From Butyrivibrio sp. X503 (lineage in GTDB: Bacteria; Bacillota; Clostridia; Lachnospirales; Lachnospiraceae), in the NCBI RefSeq assembly GCF_003625475.1, contig NZ_RAIQ01000004.1:372001-436000 (forward strand): 64,000 bases of DNA, written 5' to 3'. This document shows, in pieces, positions 26,304 through 35,492 of this stretch (position 1 is its first letter; every line of letters begins with the position of its first letter). The notes beneath the pieces were generated by a model, which was given only the letters and a program-made list of their open reading frames with translations, had not been told where the DNA came from and did no database searches. A program made the position numbers and the translations under genes.

Positions 26304-27050
26304 TTATAAAACCTTATTAAGGAAATCAATTGTACGTGCTTCTTTTGGATTAAGAAGTACTTCCTGTGGTGTTCCCTCTTCTATTATATACCCACCGTCC
26401 ATAAAAATAACTCTGTCGGCGACTTCTCTTGCAAATCCCATCTCGTGGGTAACAATAACCATTGTCATACCCTCGGCCGCAAGTTCTTTCATAACCGCAA
26501 GAACTTCACCGACCATCTCGGGGTCAAGAGCAGATGTAGGCTCGTCAAAGAGCATAATATCGGGATTCATGCAAAGAGCTCTCGCAATGGCAACTCTCTG
26601 CTTTTGTCCGCCGGAAAGCTGGCTGGGATAGCTCTTTTCCTTATCGGCAAGACCAACCTTCTTAAGCATATCCTTTGCTCTCTTCAGAGCTTCTTCCTTG
26701 CTGCATTTTCCGAGCATTACGGGTGCGAGCATAAGGTTGTCGATGATATTCATATTGTTGAAAAGATTAAAGTGCTGGAATACCATTCCGATATTCTCTC
26801 TAACCTTGTTGATATCAACCTTCTTAGATGTGATTTCTTTTTCATCGATAACAATCTTACCGTCTGTTACGGTCTCAAGCTTATTTAGGCATCTTAGGAA
26901 AGTAGATTTACCCGAGCCCGAAGGGCCGATAACTACAACAACTTCACCCTTATAAACTTCTGTAGAAATGTCTTTTAACACTTCAAGACTTCCGAAGCAC
27001 TTCTTTAAGTGCTCAACATTTATCATAGTAATATCTTTATTCGCGGCCAA
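26304..27050 (-). CDS. polar amino-acid ABC transporter ATP-binding protein
   Basis: 248 residues. Walker [10 protein letters not shown] (about 37-45), signature [15 protein letters not shown], Walker [22 protein letters not shown]-loop VTHEMGFA: a GlnQ/HisP-type ATPase. A TTG at 27050 is preceded by AAAGGAG at about 8 nt, while the in-frame ATG at 27026 has no site, so the TTG start is preferred. It overlaps the permease by 14 nt. Third gene of a three-gene importer operon. Confidence 0.93.
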   Translation of the reverse strand: MAANKDITMINVEHLKKCFGSLEVLKDISTEVYKGEVVVVIGPSGSGKSTFLRCLNKLETVTDGKIVIDEKEITSKKVDINKVRENIGMVFQHFNLFNNMNIIDNLMLAPVMLGKCSKEEALKRAKDMLKKVGLADKEKSYPSQLSGGQKQRVAIARALCMNPDIMLFDEPTSALDPEMVGEVLAVMKELAAEGMTMVIVTHEMGFAREVADRVIFMDGGYIIEEGTPQEVLLNPKEARTIDFLNKVL

Positions 27051-27711
27051 CGTTCAATCTCCTTTCCACAACCTTCGCACTTCTTGAAAGGACAGTGATC
27101 ACAATAAGATACATAATGCCGACGATTGCCCATGTCTGGAAAGACATGAAGGTATTGGCCTGCACGTTCTTGGCTGTATTAACAAGCTCCGGGAATCCGA
27201 TAACAGAAAGGATCGATGTATCTTTCAAAGTGATTATGAACTGGTTGATAAAGGTAGGGATCATGGTCTTGATTGCCTGAGGAAGCACAACCTTTCTCAT
27301 TGCCTGAGAATAAGAAAGACCAAGTGATCTTGCAGCCTCCATCTGACCGGGATCAACGGAAAGGATACCCGCTCTTATGATCTCAGCCATATAAGCTCCG
27401 CAGTTAAGCGCAAGGCAGATAGTTCCTGCGTGGAGCGCTGGAAGCGAAACATTAAAACCACCTATTATCGTATTGAAAAAGTAAGGCATTCCAAAGTAAA
27501 CAAAGAACGCCAATACGATCATCGGAACGCCTCTTATGACGTCAACAAAGATCTGAGCGATGACATTGCACACTCTGTTCTTAATAACGCCGAGAATTCC
27601 GAAGATCAGTCCAATGATACAAGCAAAAAACAGGCCTAATAATGCCAGAAGCAGCGTTCTTCCGAGCGCTTCCAATAACATACCGCCATAAACAGTAATA
27701 ATTCTAAACAT
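27037..27711 (-). CDS. polar amino-acid ABC transporter permease
   Basis: 224 residues with five membrane helices. The EAA loop is seen in [22 protein letters not shown] (about 133-154). HisM/GlnP-type permease, probably acting as a homodimer because only one permease gene is present. Its SD GGAGA lies in the last codons of the binding-protein gene 3 bp upstream. Confidence 0.93.
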   Translation of the reverse strand: MFRIITVYGGMLLEALGRTLLLALLGLFFACIIGLIFGILGVIKNRVCNVIAQIFVDVIRGVPMIVLAFFVYFGMPYFFNTIIGGFNVSLPALHAGTICLALNCGAYMAEIIRAGILSVDPGQMEAARSLGLSYSQAMRKVVLPQAIKTMIPTFINQFIITLKDTSILSVIGFPELVNTAKNVQANTFMSFQTWAIVGIMYLIVITVLSRSAKVVERRLNVGRE

Positions 27712-27714
27712 AGA

Positions 27715-28506
27715 TCAGTCTCCGAGATATTTGGCAAGAATTTCATCGTACTTGCCGTTTGCTTTGATGTTTGCAAGTCCTGCATTGAACTTGTCGATAA
27801 GTTCCTGGCTGTCCTTGGTAAATACAGCAAAGCCATACTCTGCGGGCTCATTTTCCGATCCGTCAACAAGCTTCATGGCGATGCCGGAATCCTTGATCGT
27901 AGCTGCCATGATCGGTGTATCATCAAAGCAAGCCGCAACCTGTCCGCCTGTAACTGCCTGATAAACTGTCGGTGAATCCTCAAAATATGTAACAGTAAAG
28001 TTATATTGCTTAGCAAGCTCCTCTGCATAAGTAGCTGACATTGTACCTGTCTTAACGGCTACTGATGCACCTGCAAGATCCTCAAATCCCTTGATATCCG
28101 AATCTGCTGCCACAGCCATGCTCTGAGTTGCATCAAAGTATCCGTTTGAGAATATCCAACCGGAAGCCTTACGCTCATCCGTGATTGAAGCGCCTGCGAT
28201 CATTCCGTCTGCCTGTCCTGCCTGGCATGCTGCGATTGAAGCATCCCATCCAAGTGATTTAAGCTCATATTTAAAGCCCTGATCCTCAGCAACTGCTGCA
28301 AGAATATCTACGTCGATTCCAACGAAGTTACCCTTGTCATCTGTGTATTCAAAAGGCTTAAATACTGTATCTGTTGCGATAACCCACACCTTACCGTCAG
28401 CTGCCCCCGCATTGTCGCCGGTAGATGCGCTCTGTGTATTTCCGCAAGCCACAGCGAGTACTGCCATAGCCGCAGTCATGAATAATGCCAAAACCTTTTT
28501 CTTCAT
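27715..28506 (-). CDS. amino-acid ABC transporter substrate-binding lipoprotein
   Basis: About 263 residues. Signal peptide with lipobox LAVAC near residue 20, then the SBP_bac_3 fold: FKPFEYTDDKGNFVGIDVDILAAVAED, SLGWDASIAACQAGQADGMIAG, VKTGTMSATYAEELA, YGFAVFTKDSQELIDKFNAGL. It captures a polar amino acid outside the cell; the ligand is uncertain. The ATG at 28506 has better SD spacing (AAAGGAG, about 9 nt) than the one at 28512. Confidence 0.92.
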   Translation of the reverse strand: MKKKVLALFMTAAMAVLAVACGNTQSASTGDNAGAADGKVWVIATDTVFKPFEYTDDKGNFVGIDVDILAAVAEDQGFKYELKSLGWDASIAACQAGQADGMIAGASITDERKASGWIFSNGYFDATQSMAVAADSDIKGFEDLAGASVAVKTGTMSATYAEELAKQYNFTVTYFEDSPTVYQAVTGGQVAACFDDTPIMAATIKDSGIAMKLVDGSENEPAEYGFAVFTKDSQELIDKFNAGLANIKANGKYDEILAKYLGD

Positions 28507-28552
28507 TCCCATTTCTCCTTTATTACACTAATGTACTAACTTACATTCCTTA

Positions 28553-28580
28553 ATTATAAACGAAAACCAAGCGAATGCAA
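28553..28580 (-). promoter_or_regulatory. promoter of the amino-acid importer operon
   Basis: Minus strand TTGCAT (28580-28575), 16-bp spacer, perfect TATAAT (28558-28553). The -35 lies within the terminator hairpin of the upstream ABC-F gene. Confidence 0.65.
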
Positions 28581-28605
28581 AACAATGTTTGCGATTTGCT
28601 TGGTT
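28565..28605 (-). terminator. terminator after the ABC-F gene
   Basis: Outer arms AACCAAGC/GCTTGGTT and inner arms GCAAA/TTTGC form a two-tier stem. On the minus strand it is followed by TTTTCGTTTAT. Confidence 0.75.
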
Positions 28606-28630
28606 TAAAATTATGCATATATTTTAGGTG

Positions 28631-30190
28631 TCAAACTCTTGTTGTCCACTTGGTACAATCGATTACCTGTGCGCCCATATCCTCGTAAAAATCAGGTTCG
28701 TGGCATACCATAATGATGCTTCCTTTATATTCCATGAGAGCTCTCTTAAGTTCTTCTTTTGCATCAACATCAAGATGGTTCGTGGGCTCGTCGAGTACAA
28801 GTAAGTTTGACTCACGATTTATCAGCTTACAAAGTCTTACCTTGGCCTGCTCTCCACCTGATAAAACTTTGCACTTACTCTCGATGTGTTTGGTCGTAAG
28901 TCCGCACTTTGCAAGAGCAGATCTGACCTCATACTGAGAAAATCCGGGGAATTCCTTCCAGATCTCTTCCATACAGGTTGTCTCAATATCGGGCGACATT
29001 TCCTGTTCGAAATATCCGACCTCAACATTCTCTCCAAGCTCAGCGGATCCGCTTATCGCAGGGATAAGTCCGAGGATACTCTTTAAAAGAGTCGTCTTAC
29101 CGATTCCGTTTGCTCCCGTAAGTACTATCTTGGTATTTCTCTCCATCGTGATATTAAGCGGAGATGAAAGAGGTTCATCATAGCCTATCACAAGGTCTTT
29201 TGTCTCAAATACGATCTTACCGGGCGTTCTTGCCGTCTTAAAGTTAAACTCAGGCTTTGGCTTTTCCTGAACCTTCTCGATAAGGTCCATGTTATCAAGC
29301 TTCTTTTGACGTGCCATCGCCATGTTTCTTGTCGCAACTCTAGCTTTGTTCCTTGCAACGAAGTCCTTGAGATCCGCGATTTCCTGCTGCTGCCTGTTGT
29401 ACGCCGCCTCTCTCTGAGCTTTTTTCATCTCATAAACTTCCATGAACTTGTCGTAGTCTCCGACGTATCTGTCGAGCGAATGCGTCTGTCCGTCCATGTG
29501 ATAGATGATATTCACGACGCTGTTAAGGAACGGAATGTCGTGAGATATCAGGATAAAAGCGTTATCGTATTCCTGCAGATATCTTGTAAGCCAAACGATG
29601 TGCTCCGCGTCGAGATAGTTTGTCGGCTCGTCAAGCAAAAGAATGTCCGGCTTCTCCAATAATAGCTTAGCAAGAAGGATCTTGGTTCTCTGTCCTCCCG
29701 AAAGCTCCGTAACGTCTCTGTCGAGGCCAAGCTCAAGAAATCCCAGCGCTCTCGAAACCTCTTCTATCTTGGAATCGATCAAATAGAAATCTCTGTTGGT
29801 CAAAAGATCCTGAATCGTGCCGAGCTCTTCCATCAGCTTTTCAAGCTCTTCTTCGCCCGCTTCTCCCATCGCGTCGCAGATTTCGTTCATCCTCTGCTCC
29901 ATCGCATACAAAGGCTCGTACGCTGAAGCAAGGACATCTCTTATCGTCATGCCGCTCTTAAGGACAGCGTGCTGATCAAGATAGCCTACATTAACGTTCT
30001 TGGCCCACTCGATGTTACCCGCATCGGGCATGAGCTTTCCGATAATTATGTTCAAAAAAGTGGACTTGCCTTCGCCATTGGCTCCCACAAGTCCAATGTG
30101 TTCTCCCTTAAGAAGTCTGAATGACACATCATCAAAAATGGCTCTGTCTCCAAAGCCATGTGTCAGGTGTTCAACATTTAAAATACTCAT
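28631..30190 (-). CDS. ABC-F family ATPase (translation factor/ribosome protection type)
   Basis: 519 residues, two fused ABC domains without membrane segments: Walker A GANGEGKST (about 36) and GANGIGKTT (about 353), signatures LSGGQRTK and LSGGEQAK, Walker B LLLDEPTNYLD and LVLDEPTNHLD, and the charged linker between domains (KKAQREAAYNRQQQEIADLKDF). ABC-F proteins act in the ribosomal E site, some giving antibiotic protection. Housekeeping (Uup/YbiT-like) and resistance roles cannot be separated here. Starts 6 bp after the patatin gene. Confidence 0.93.
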   Translation of the reverse strand: MSILNVEHLTHGFGDRAIFDDVSFRLLKGEHIGLVGANGEGKSTFLNIIIGKLMPDAGNIEWAKNVNVGYLDQHAVLKSGMTIRDVLASAYEPLYAMEQRMNEICDAMGEAGEEELEKLMEELGTIQDLLTNRDFYLIDSKIEEVSRALGFLELGLDRDVTELSGGQRTKILLAKLLLEKPDILLLDEPTNYLDAEHIVWLTRYLQEYDNAFILISHDIPFLNSVVNIIYHMDGQTHSLDRYVGDYDKFMEVYEMKKAQREAAYNRQQQEIADLKDFVARNKARVATRNMAMARQKKLDNMDLIEKVQEKPKPEFNFKTARTPGKIVFETKDLVIGYDEPLSSPLNITMERNTKIVLTGANGIGKTTLLKSILGLIPAISGSAELGENVEVGYFEQEMSPDIETTCMEEIWKEFPGFSQYEVRSALAKCGLTTKHIESKCKVLSGGEQAKVRLCKLINRESNLLVLDEPTNHLDVDAKEELKRALMEYKGSIIMVCHEPDFYEDMGAQVIDCTKWTTRV

Positions 30191-30196
30191 AAAGCC

Positions 30197-31033
30197 TCAC
30201 CACTGTCCCATACTCAAGAATTCGATCGCTTTAGCTCTTCCGTGCTGATAAACTCTCTCGAGCTCTTTTTCGTCTTTCTCAATGGGACTTACATTTAAAG
30301 GCGCATCGGGCCTTATTACCATAATCTCGCCCTTAGCCTCTTTTTCTCTTATATATTTCTTTTCATCATTGTACATGATGTGGCGATCCGCCATACACTT
30401 TATCATGTTAGGATACTTCCTAAGCATGATCTTTGCAAGCGGCATAAGCTTCTGCTCGCCCTTAACGTAGTCTTTGGGCTGCGTCTCGATAACAAGTATC
30501 TTGTCATAGCCCTGCTCTTCCATGAATTTCAGTGGGATTGAATCTGAAATGCCTCCATCGAGATACACTCCGTCGTCTATATGCACAGGCCTTGATACAA
30601 GCGGCATTGAGGCTGACGCCCTGATCCATTCGATATCCTCTTTTCCGCCGGTTGTGAGCTTATGGTAAACAGGTTTTCCTGTCAAAAGATCTGTCGCAAC
30701 GCAGTAGAACTCCATCGGATTATTCTGAAAAGTCTCTATATCCCACACGTCAAGCTTGTAAGGGAGCTCATCGTAGCAGAACTTCGTGTTATAAATATCT
30801 CCGGTAAAAAGAAGTGAAGACAAGCTGTGATATCTTTTGTCCGTGCAGTATTTCTTGTTATAACGAAGTGCTCTTCCGTGTTGTTTGGATTTAATATTGC
30901 ATCCGAAGGTCGCACCCGCAGACACACCAACCGCGCCGTCAAAGGTGATACCTCTTTCCATAAACACATCCAAAATGCCGCAGGTAAACATCCCGCGCAT
31001 TGCTCCGCCTTCCATTACAAGTCCTGTTTTCAT
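30197..31033 (-). CDS. patatin-like phospholipase family protein
   Basis: 278 residues. Oxyanion-hole motif EGGAMRG (about 8-14), nucleophile motif GVSAG (Ser38) and the dyad Asp in DGGISDSIP (about 175). Most like the YjjU/RssA group. Expected to hydrolyse acyl esters of lipids in the cytoplasm. Its start overlaps the DUF3737 stop by 4 nt, and the ABC-F gene follows after 6 bp. Confidence 0.9.
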   Translation of the reverse strand: MKTGLVMEGGAMRGMFTCGILDVFMERGITFDGAVGVSAGATFGCNIKSKQHGRALRYNKKYCTDKRYHSLSSLLFTGDIYNTKFCYDELPYKLDVWDIETFQNNPMEFYCVATDLLTGKPVYHKLTTGGKEDIEWIRASASMPLVSRPVHIDDGVYLDGGISDSIPLKFMEEQGYDKILVIETQPKDYVKGEQKLMPLAKIMLRKYPNMIKCMADRHIMYNDEKKYIREKEAKGEIMVIRPDAPLNVSPIEKDEKELERVYQHGRAKAIEFLSMGQW

Positions 31034-31872
31034 CTGGTTATGATCTCCCCTGTGCAGTCCATGACCGCAGCTTCTCTGATTATCTCTCCTATGCTGTCTG
31101 CGACGATCTTGCCCGACTTCGGATTCTTGACGGAATCGATATGTCCCACGATATCCGCTTCTACTTCCGAATATTCAAAAGAAAGATCGCAGTCTTCCAT
31201 CGTGCAATTTATAAGTCTAAGTCCCTTGCAGTAGCAAAGCGGCTGTGTTCCTATTATCTTGCAGTTGATAAGTGTGAGATTCTCGGAATACCACGCAAGA
31301 TACTCGCCCTTAACGATACTGTCTTTTACGGTAACGTTCTTGGTATGCCAGAAAGCATCCTTGGTATCAAGATTACTGTTTGTGATCTCCATATTCTCAA
31401 CGTATTGGAAGGAGTATTTGCCCTTCATGTTCACGTTATCGAGCTTAATGTTCTTACTGTCGAGGAAAAGATACATCGACTCAATGCTCGAATCAAGAAG
31501 GGAAATATTGTCGCATTTCCAGCCAAACTCCTCTGATACTATATCACACTTTTGAAGCTTTATGTCTACGCATTCTCTGAGCGCCTTTATCCCGCCGAGC
31601 TTGCTGTCGTGAATAAAGCCCTTTTTGTCATACCAAAGCGCAGCTCTTGTAAGATCGTTCATGGTAGAATTCTCAATCTCAAAATCAGTCACATGCCAAA
31701 GCGGATAACGAAGAGAAAACTTACAGTCACTGACTTTAATATTACGCGCTTCCTTAAGTGCGGATTCTCCGTCGGCAGGGCCGTCAAAGACGCAGCTTTT
31801 TACTTCCGCATCCGTAAGATTATATAAAGCTCTTTCCTCATCAAGCTGTTTATTTTCCACTAAATTTTTCAT
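31030..31872 (-). CDS. DUF3737 family protein, predicted beta-helix
   Basis: 280 residues. Repeated short strands with Asn/Asp/Cys ladders (IKVSDCKFSLRYPLWHVTDF, IKLQKCDIVSEEFGW, VTVKDSIVKGEYLAWY, LTLINCKIIGTQPLCY) indicate a right-handed beta-helix, as in DUF3737. No signal peptide. Biochemical role unknown. First gene of a tight operon with the patatin-like and ABC-F genes. Confidence 0.88.
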   Translation of the reverse strand: MKNLVENKQLDEERALYNLTDAEVKSCVFDGPADGESALKEARNIKVSDCKFSLRYPLWHVTDFEIENSTMNDLTRAALWYDKKGFIHDSKLGGIKALRECVDIKLQKCDIVSEEFGWKCDNISLLDSSIESMYLFLDSKNIKLDNVNMKGKYSFQYVENMEITNSNLDTKDAFWHTKNVTVKDSIVKGEYLAWYSENLTLINCKIIGTQPLCYCKGLRLINCTMEDCDLSFEYSEVEADIVGHIDSVKNPKSGKIVADSIGEIIREAAVMDCTGEIITR

Positions 31873-31983
31873 AGTAAAACCTCTTCAAGGCATCTTTCAT
31901 GCCTTACGTAAAACCATTTTATAACCAAATCATTATAGCAGCAAAAATTAGATTGTGCAAAATCTTTTTTGCAAGAAATAAAA

Positions 31984-32027
31984 GTGCACCGCCTATAAAA
32001 AGAAAAATCTCCTTAGCGGCGGTGCAC
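31984..32027 (-). terminator. terminator after the EAL-domain gene
   Basis: GTGCACCGCC/GGCGGTGCAC, 10 perfect base pairs with a 24-nt loop, then CTTTTATTTC on the minus strand. It lies about 80 bp past the stop at 32109. Confidence 0.65.
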
Positions 32028-32108
32028 ATGCCAAAACTACTATAAACTGATATATTACAGGGCTTTATCCGGCCCATTTATCCTGTTATTTAATGATTAT
32101 TATACATG

Positions 32109-34016
32109 CTACTCGGTATCCTTTTCAATACGTCCGTACTTTTCTACAAATTCATCCATAGGTATCGGCATTGAGTAATAATATCCCTGAAGATAGTCGC
32201 AGCCGATATCCACCATCGCTTCTGCCATCTTCTCATCCTCGATTCCTTCAGCAGTAACGCTAAAGCCCATCCTCTCGAAAGTATCGACAAGATTGGGAAG
32301 GATAACATCCGGCTCCTTACAATAATCCCAGACAATGCTCAGATCAAGCTTGATGTTGATGAACGGATACTTCTTGAGCCTTGAAATGTTGGAATAGCCT
32401 TTACCGAAGTCGTCAAGTACAAAAGAAAAGCCTTTTTCTTTTATGTTGCCTATCTGCTTCTCCATGAGTCCCTCTTCACCCATGGCATCTTCCGTAACCT
32501 CAAGGTGAATGATCTCCGGCGGGATATCATATTTTTTTAATATGGAAAGAAGTCTCTGATCAAGGTCCGATCTCATGAACTGCACAGGAGAAAGATTGAC
32601 GTTGATCCACCTCATACCCATTTTTCTTATATCATTGTCCTTAATGAATCGGCAAGTCTTGGCAAATACCTGCTCGCCAAGCTGATTGATCTTGCCGTTC
32701 TTTTCCGCAATCGGTATAAAAAGACCCGGTGGCACAAGCTTACCGTTATTGTCACGTATCCTTGCAAGCGCCTCCGCACCTACAAGCTTACCTGTGAGCG
32801 CGTCCATAACAGGCTGCAGGAACACTTCGACTTTGTTGTTATCAACCGCGTATTCAAGCGATTTTTTTATCTCCGTTCCCTTTGCCGCCTCTTCCATGAT
32901 CTTGCTATCAACATAGTTTATGCTGCCGTCTTCGTTCTTTTCCACAACCTCAAGTGTACTTATGATCATGTTCAAAACCGCGTCGCTGCTGCTGTATTTG
33001 CCCGAATCGATTACCGCGTATCCGGCCTCGAGATAAAGCTCTGTATCATTGGACTTCCAAGGGCTCATAAAACGCTTAACAAGGATGCTGTGAACCTTCT
33101 CGACATCCATGTTCTCATCGCCAAGGATAACAAATCTTCCGCTTCTGAAATAGAAGACTTTGTACTTTTTAAACGTATGATACAGATAGGTGCCCATGAT
33201 CGAAATGCCGCTATCCATCTGCCTTCCGCCGTAGATTTCGCGAACCTCGCTGTAATTATGGATAATGAACGCCATGATCTTGTATTTCTTTTTGCCGTTT
33301 ATCTCATCCAGATACTCCTTGAGCGCCCTGCTGTTAAAGGCATAGCTTCTGGCTTCAAGATAAAAGTCGGGATTCTCGAAAGAAAGGTAGATTATCGTGA
33401 TAGCTATAAGGCTGAACGTATCCATAAGAAGGTGTCTTGGGTAAAGGATCCTAAGAACCGTACCTGCCAAAAGAACCGTATTATAGAAATACACGCCCTT
33501 GATATCTCTTCTTCTCTTAGGAACATCTCTAAGGTGATACGAGACAACATATGAGCCGAGTATCAAAAACCACTGAACAAAGTTTAGGTAAAAATAGAAT
33601 GGCCCCTCATGATATCCGGTGTCATCAACATAAAAGATCGCATGAGTTATCGGACTTGAAAGCACGATAAGAAAAGATATTATTATAGGAATCTTCACGA
33701 AAAGAGATCTCTTTTGTCCATCCGTATAATCGATCTTAAAAACATTAAGAGTGAAAAAGTAGAAATGAAGCGCCCTTATGATAAAGAAAATAAAATACGC
33801 ACCATTAAGCAGATACAGCAGCACTATGGGAAACGCTGTGTAATGATCGTCCGCAAGACCCGAGACAATATCAAGAGAAGTTACCGCGCACTGCAGCAAA
33901 AGAAGGCGCAAAAAGGTACGATTCATCTTGATCGGAATACGAGGAAGATAAAAATAATATAGTGCATATAAAAGAATTACCAAAAGACTAGGGATTGCAA
34001 AACTATAGTTCCACAT
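32109..34016 (-). CDS. membrane EAL-domain c-di-GMP phosphodiesterase with degenerate GGDEF
   Basis: 635 residues. Six to seven N-terminal helices (about 5-220) resemble 7TM-type sensor regions. A GGDEF-like domain (about 245-375) has lost its motif (FVILGDENMD in its place). The EAL domain (about 385-630) looks intact: VEVFLQPVMDALTGKLVGAEALARI, NVNLSPVQF, HLEVTEDA, FVLDDFGKGYSNIS, KLDLS and AEGIEDE. It probably degrades c-di-GMP in response to a membrane signal. SD AGAGG. Monocistronic. Confidence 0.9.
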   Translation of the reverse strand: MWNYSFAIPSLLVILLYALYYFYLPRIPIKMNRTFLRLLLLQCAVTSLDIVSGLADDHYTAFPIVLLYLLNGAYFIFFIIRALHFYFFTLNVFKIDYTDGQKRSLFVKIPIIISFLIVLSSPITHAIFYVDDTGYHEGPFYFYLNFVQWFLILGSYVVSYHLRDVPKRRRDIKGVYFYNTVLLAGTVLRILYPRHLLMDTFSLIAITIIYLSFENPDFYLEARSYAFNSRALKEYLDEINGKKKYKIMAFIIHNYSEVREIYGGRQMDSGISIMGTYLYHTFKKYKVFYFRSGRFVILGDENMDVEKVHSILVKRFMSPWKSNDTELYLEAGYAVIDSGKYSSSDAVLNMIISTLEVVEKNEDGSINYVDSKIMEEAAKGTEIKKSLEYAVDNNKVEVFLQPVMDALTGKLVGAEALARIRDNNGKLVPPGLFIPIAEKNGKINQLGEQVFAKTCRFIKDNDIRKMGMRWINVNLSPVQFMRSDLDQRLLSILKKYDIPPEIIHLEVTEDAMGEEGLMEKQIGNIKEKGFSFVLDDFGKGYSNISRLKKYPFINIKLDLSIVWDYCKEPDVILPNLVDTFERMGFSVTAEGIEDEKMAEAMVDIGCDYLQGYYYSMPIPMDEFVEKYGRIEKDTE

Positions 34017-34241
34017 AAAGTTTCTACCTCTTCATGCTAAAGATCCCGAAGAAACAATTGTCAATTTTTGGTATAGAAAATAACTCAATTTTATATTACA
34101 ACAATTTTGTACCATTGTACGTCAATTTACATAAATTTAAGGAATTTTGCAGAAAAGAAATTTGTGTCCACTTTATGAAAATTTAATAATTTAGCGATGC
34201 AAAGTATTACAAAACTACTATGCTTTTATCGATTATTAGTA

Positions 34242-34345
34242 TATAATGTATTCATTAAATGAAATTTTGTTGTGAAACCACAATAGGTTGAGGGGCCTTG
34301 AGTTTTACAAGCCACTTCGTTTAATAATTTCTTATGAGATGGAGG
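34242..34345 (+). promoter_or_regulatory. -10 element and structured leader of the 81-residue gene
   Basis: The 338-bp gap 34017-34354 contains a perfect TATAAT (34242-34247) without a good -35. The roughly 100-nt leader after it has hairpin TTGTG-AAAC-CACAA (34270-34283) and arms GGCCTTG/CAAGCC (34294-34300 and 34308-34313), then GGAGG at 34341-34345. The remainder of the gap is AT-rich and includes the EAL gene's upstream region. It does not match any riboswitch consensus I know. Confidence 0.4.
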
Positions 34346-34354
34346 AATTGCATA

Positions 34355-34600
34355 ATGAGAAGATCTAACAAGATCAAGACAGGCATGAGCCATGGGTGCA
34401 TTGAAATTATGGCTGATGCTATTAAGGCTAAGGAACAGAACCTATCGTACGGTAAGCTTAAAGCGCTTGAGATGATGGGTAATGTAGCACTTCAAGAGGA
34501 GGAGTACAGTTCCGAGTATTCGGTTCACACTCAGGACCTCGTTCGAAGAACGGAGCACACTTCCGAAAAGAAAGCCGTTGCATTCGTTAAGATCAGATAA
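34355..34600 (+). CDS. small basic protein, unknown
   Basis: 81 residues from the ATG at 34355, which is 9 nt after GGAGG; an in-frame ATG at 34334 precedes the ribosome binding site and is rejected. The protein has no membrane segment or signal. It has a predicted helical middle (IEIMADAIKAKEQNLSYGKLKALEMMGNVALQEEEYSS) and charged ends. A long leader, strong terminator and isolated position indicate a real, independently expressed gene. Family not recognised. Confidence 0.6.
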   Translation: MRRSNKIKTGMSHGCIEIMADAIKAKEQNLSYGKLKALEMMGNVALQEEEYSSEYSVHTQDLVRRTEHTSEKKAVAFVKIR

Positions 34601-34647
34601 GAATATATAAAGAGAAGGTTTATATATAAAAACAAAATAGGGAAAAA

Positions 34648-34680
34648 AATCCTCGGAGTAAAACCTCCGGGGATTTTTTT
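34648..34680. terminator. strong bidirectional terminator
   Basis: AATCC-T-CGGAG and CTCCG-G-GGATT arms around a short loop, with T7 on the plus strand and a T7 equivalent on the minus strand. It ends both the 81-residue gene and the operon coming from 39286. Confidence 0.9.
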
Positions 34681-34708
34681 GTCTCCACAACCACCGATAC
34701 CGGCGGCT

Positions 34709-35449
34709 TTATGAATATAATCCGGCTCTGATATCTTCTTTTAAGCCGTCATAGCAGTCTGATATTTTAACTGTGCATTCTTTCTTCTGTTCGTTATAAA
34801 ACTTGATCTTTAGTGCTCCGAATTTGTTTTCTGCTATCTCCGGATTGTTAAGCTTTAAAAATCCATATTCTCCCAGCTCTGTTCTGATTCTCTCAAATCC
34901 TTCATTCTCACTTTCATAAAAAAGGATTCTTTCCGATAATGTCCTTTTATTATTTGGTTTTACCTTATATGCTCTTGAATGCGTTTCCAAATATTCAAGT
35001 ACACTATCCAATCCATCAATATAATTTTTGTCATCACGTCGCATAGCGTTCAATTGCTTGCGATAACTGTTCTCTCTCATAGCAACGTTTATATTATGTC
35101 CCAGTGTAAGTGCTTGCTCAGCTGAACCTGCTGGGGCATATATCGGTGGTATATCGCCTTTTTTATCCACCATTTTCCCGGTTCCAAACAGTCTTATTAC
35201 ATACAGCTTATTATCCCGTCCGATCAAACATGTCGACGCAGACCAATTAAACTTTTTAGCTACGATAAGCATTATCCAAGCAATGAGAATTATAAACAGA
35301 AAAACCGCAATAACAGGATTCATTCCTGTTGTAAACATTACCAAAAACATCAAGCCAATCATGATAAAAGTGAACAGCGCACAAAATAAGTTCGTATTTT
35401 CAGATACAAGTGTTTTTTTCCTTCGGGTCTTATAAATCTTCTGAGTCAT
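34709..35449 (-). CDS. membrane-anchored protein, unknown
   Basis: 246 residues. Two adjacent membrane helices (about 22-42 and 46-64) anchor a cytoplasmic, helix-rich, charged domain (about 70-246) with no recognised motif. SD AGAGG. Last gene of the operon after 35493-36227. Its place in a c-di-GMP gene cluster suggests, but does not prove, a signalling or envelope role. Confidence 0.6.
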   Translation of the reverse strand: MTQKIYKTRRKKTLVSENTNLFCALFTFIMIGLMFLVMFTTGMNPVIAVFLFIILIAWIMLIVAKKFNWSASTCLIGRDNKLYVIRLFGTGKMVDKKGDIPPIYAPAGSAEQALTLGHNINVAMRENSYRKQLNAMRRDDKNYIDGLDSVLEYLETHSRAYKVKPNNKRTLSERILFYESENEGFERIRTELGEYGFLKLNNPEIAENKFGALKIKFYNEQKKECTVKISDCYDGLKEDIRAGLYS

Positions 35450-35492
35450 ATAGTCCTCTTAATATGTCATTTAATATTCAAATCAAAATTTA

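Noticed and set aside
34270-34313. c-di-GMP riboswitch upstream of the 81-residue gene
   Set aside because: Tempting because of the neighbouring c-di-GMP genes, but the conserved core of c-di-GMP-I or -II aptamers is not present.
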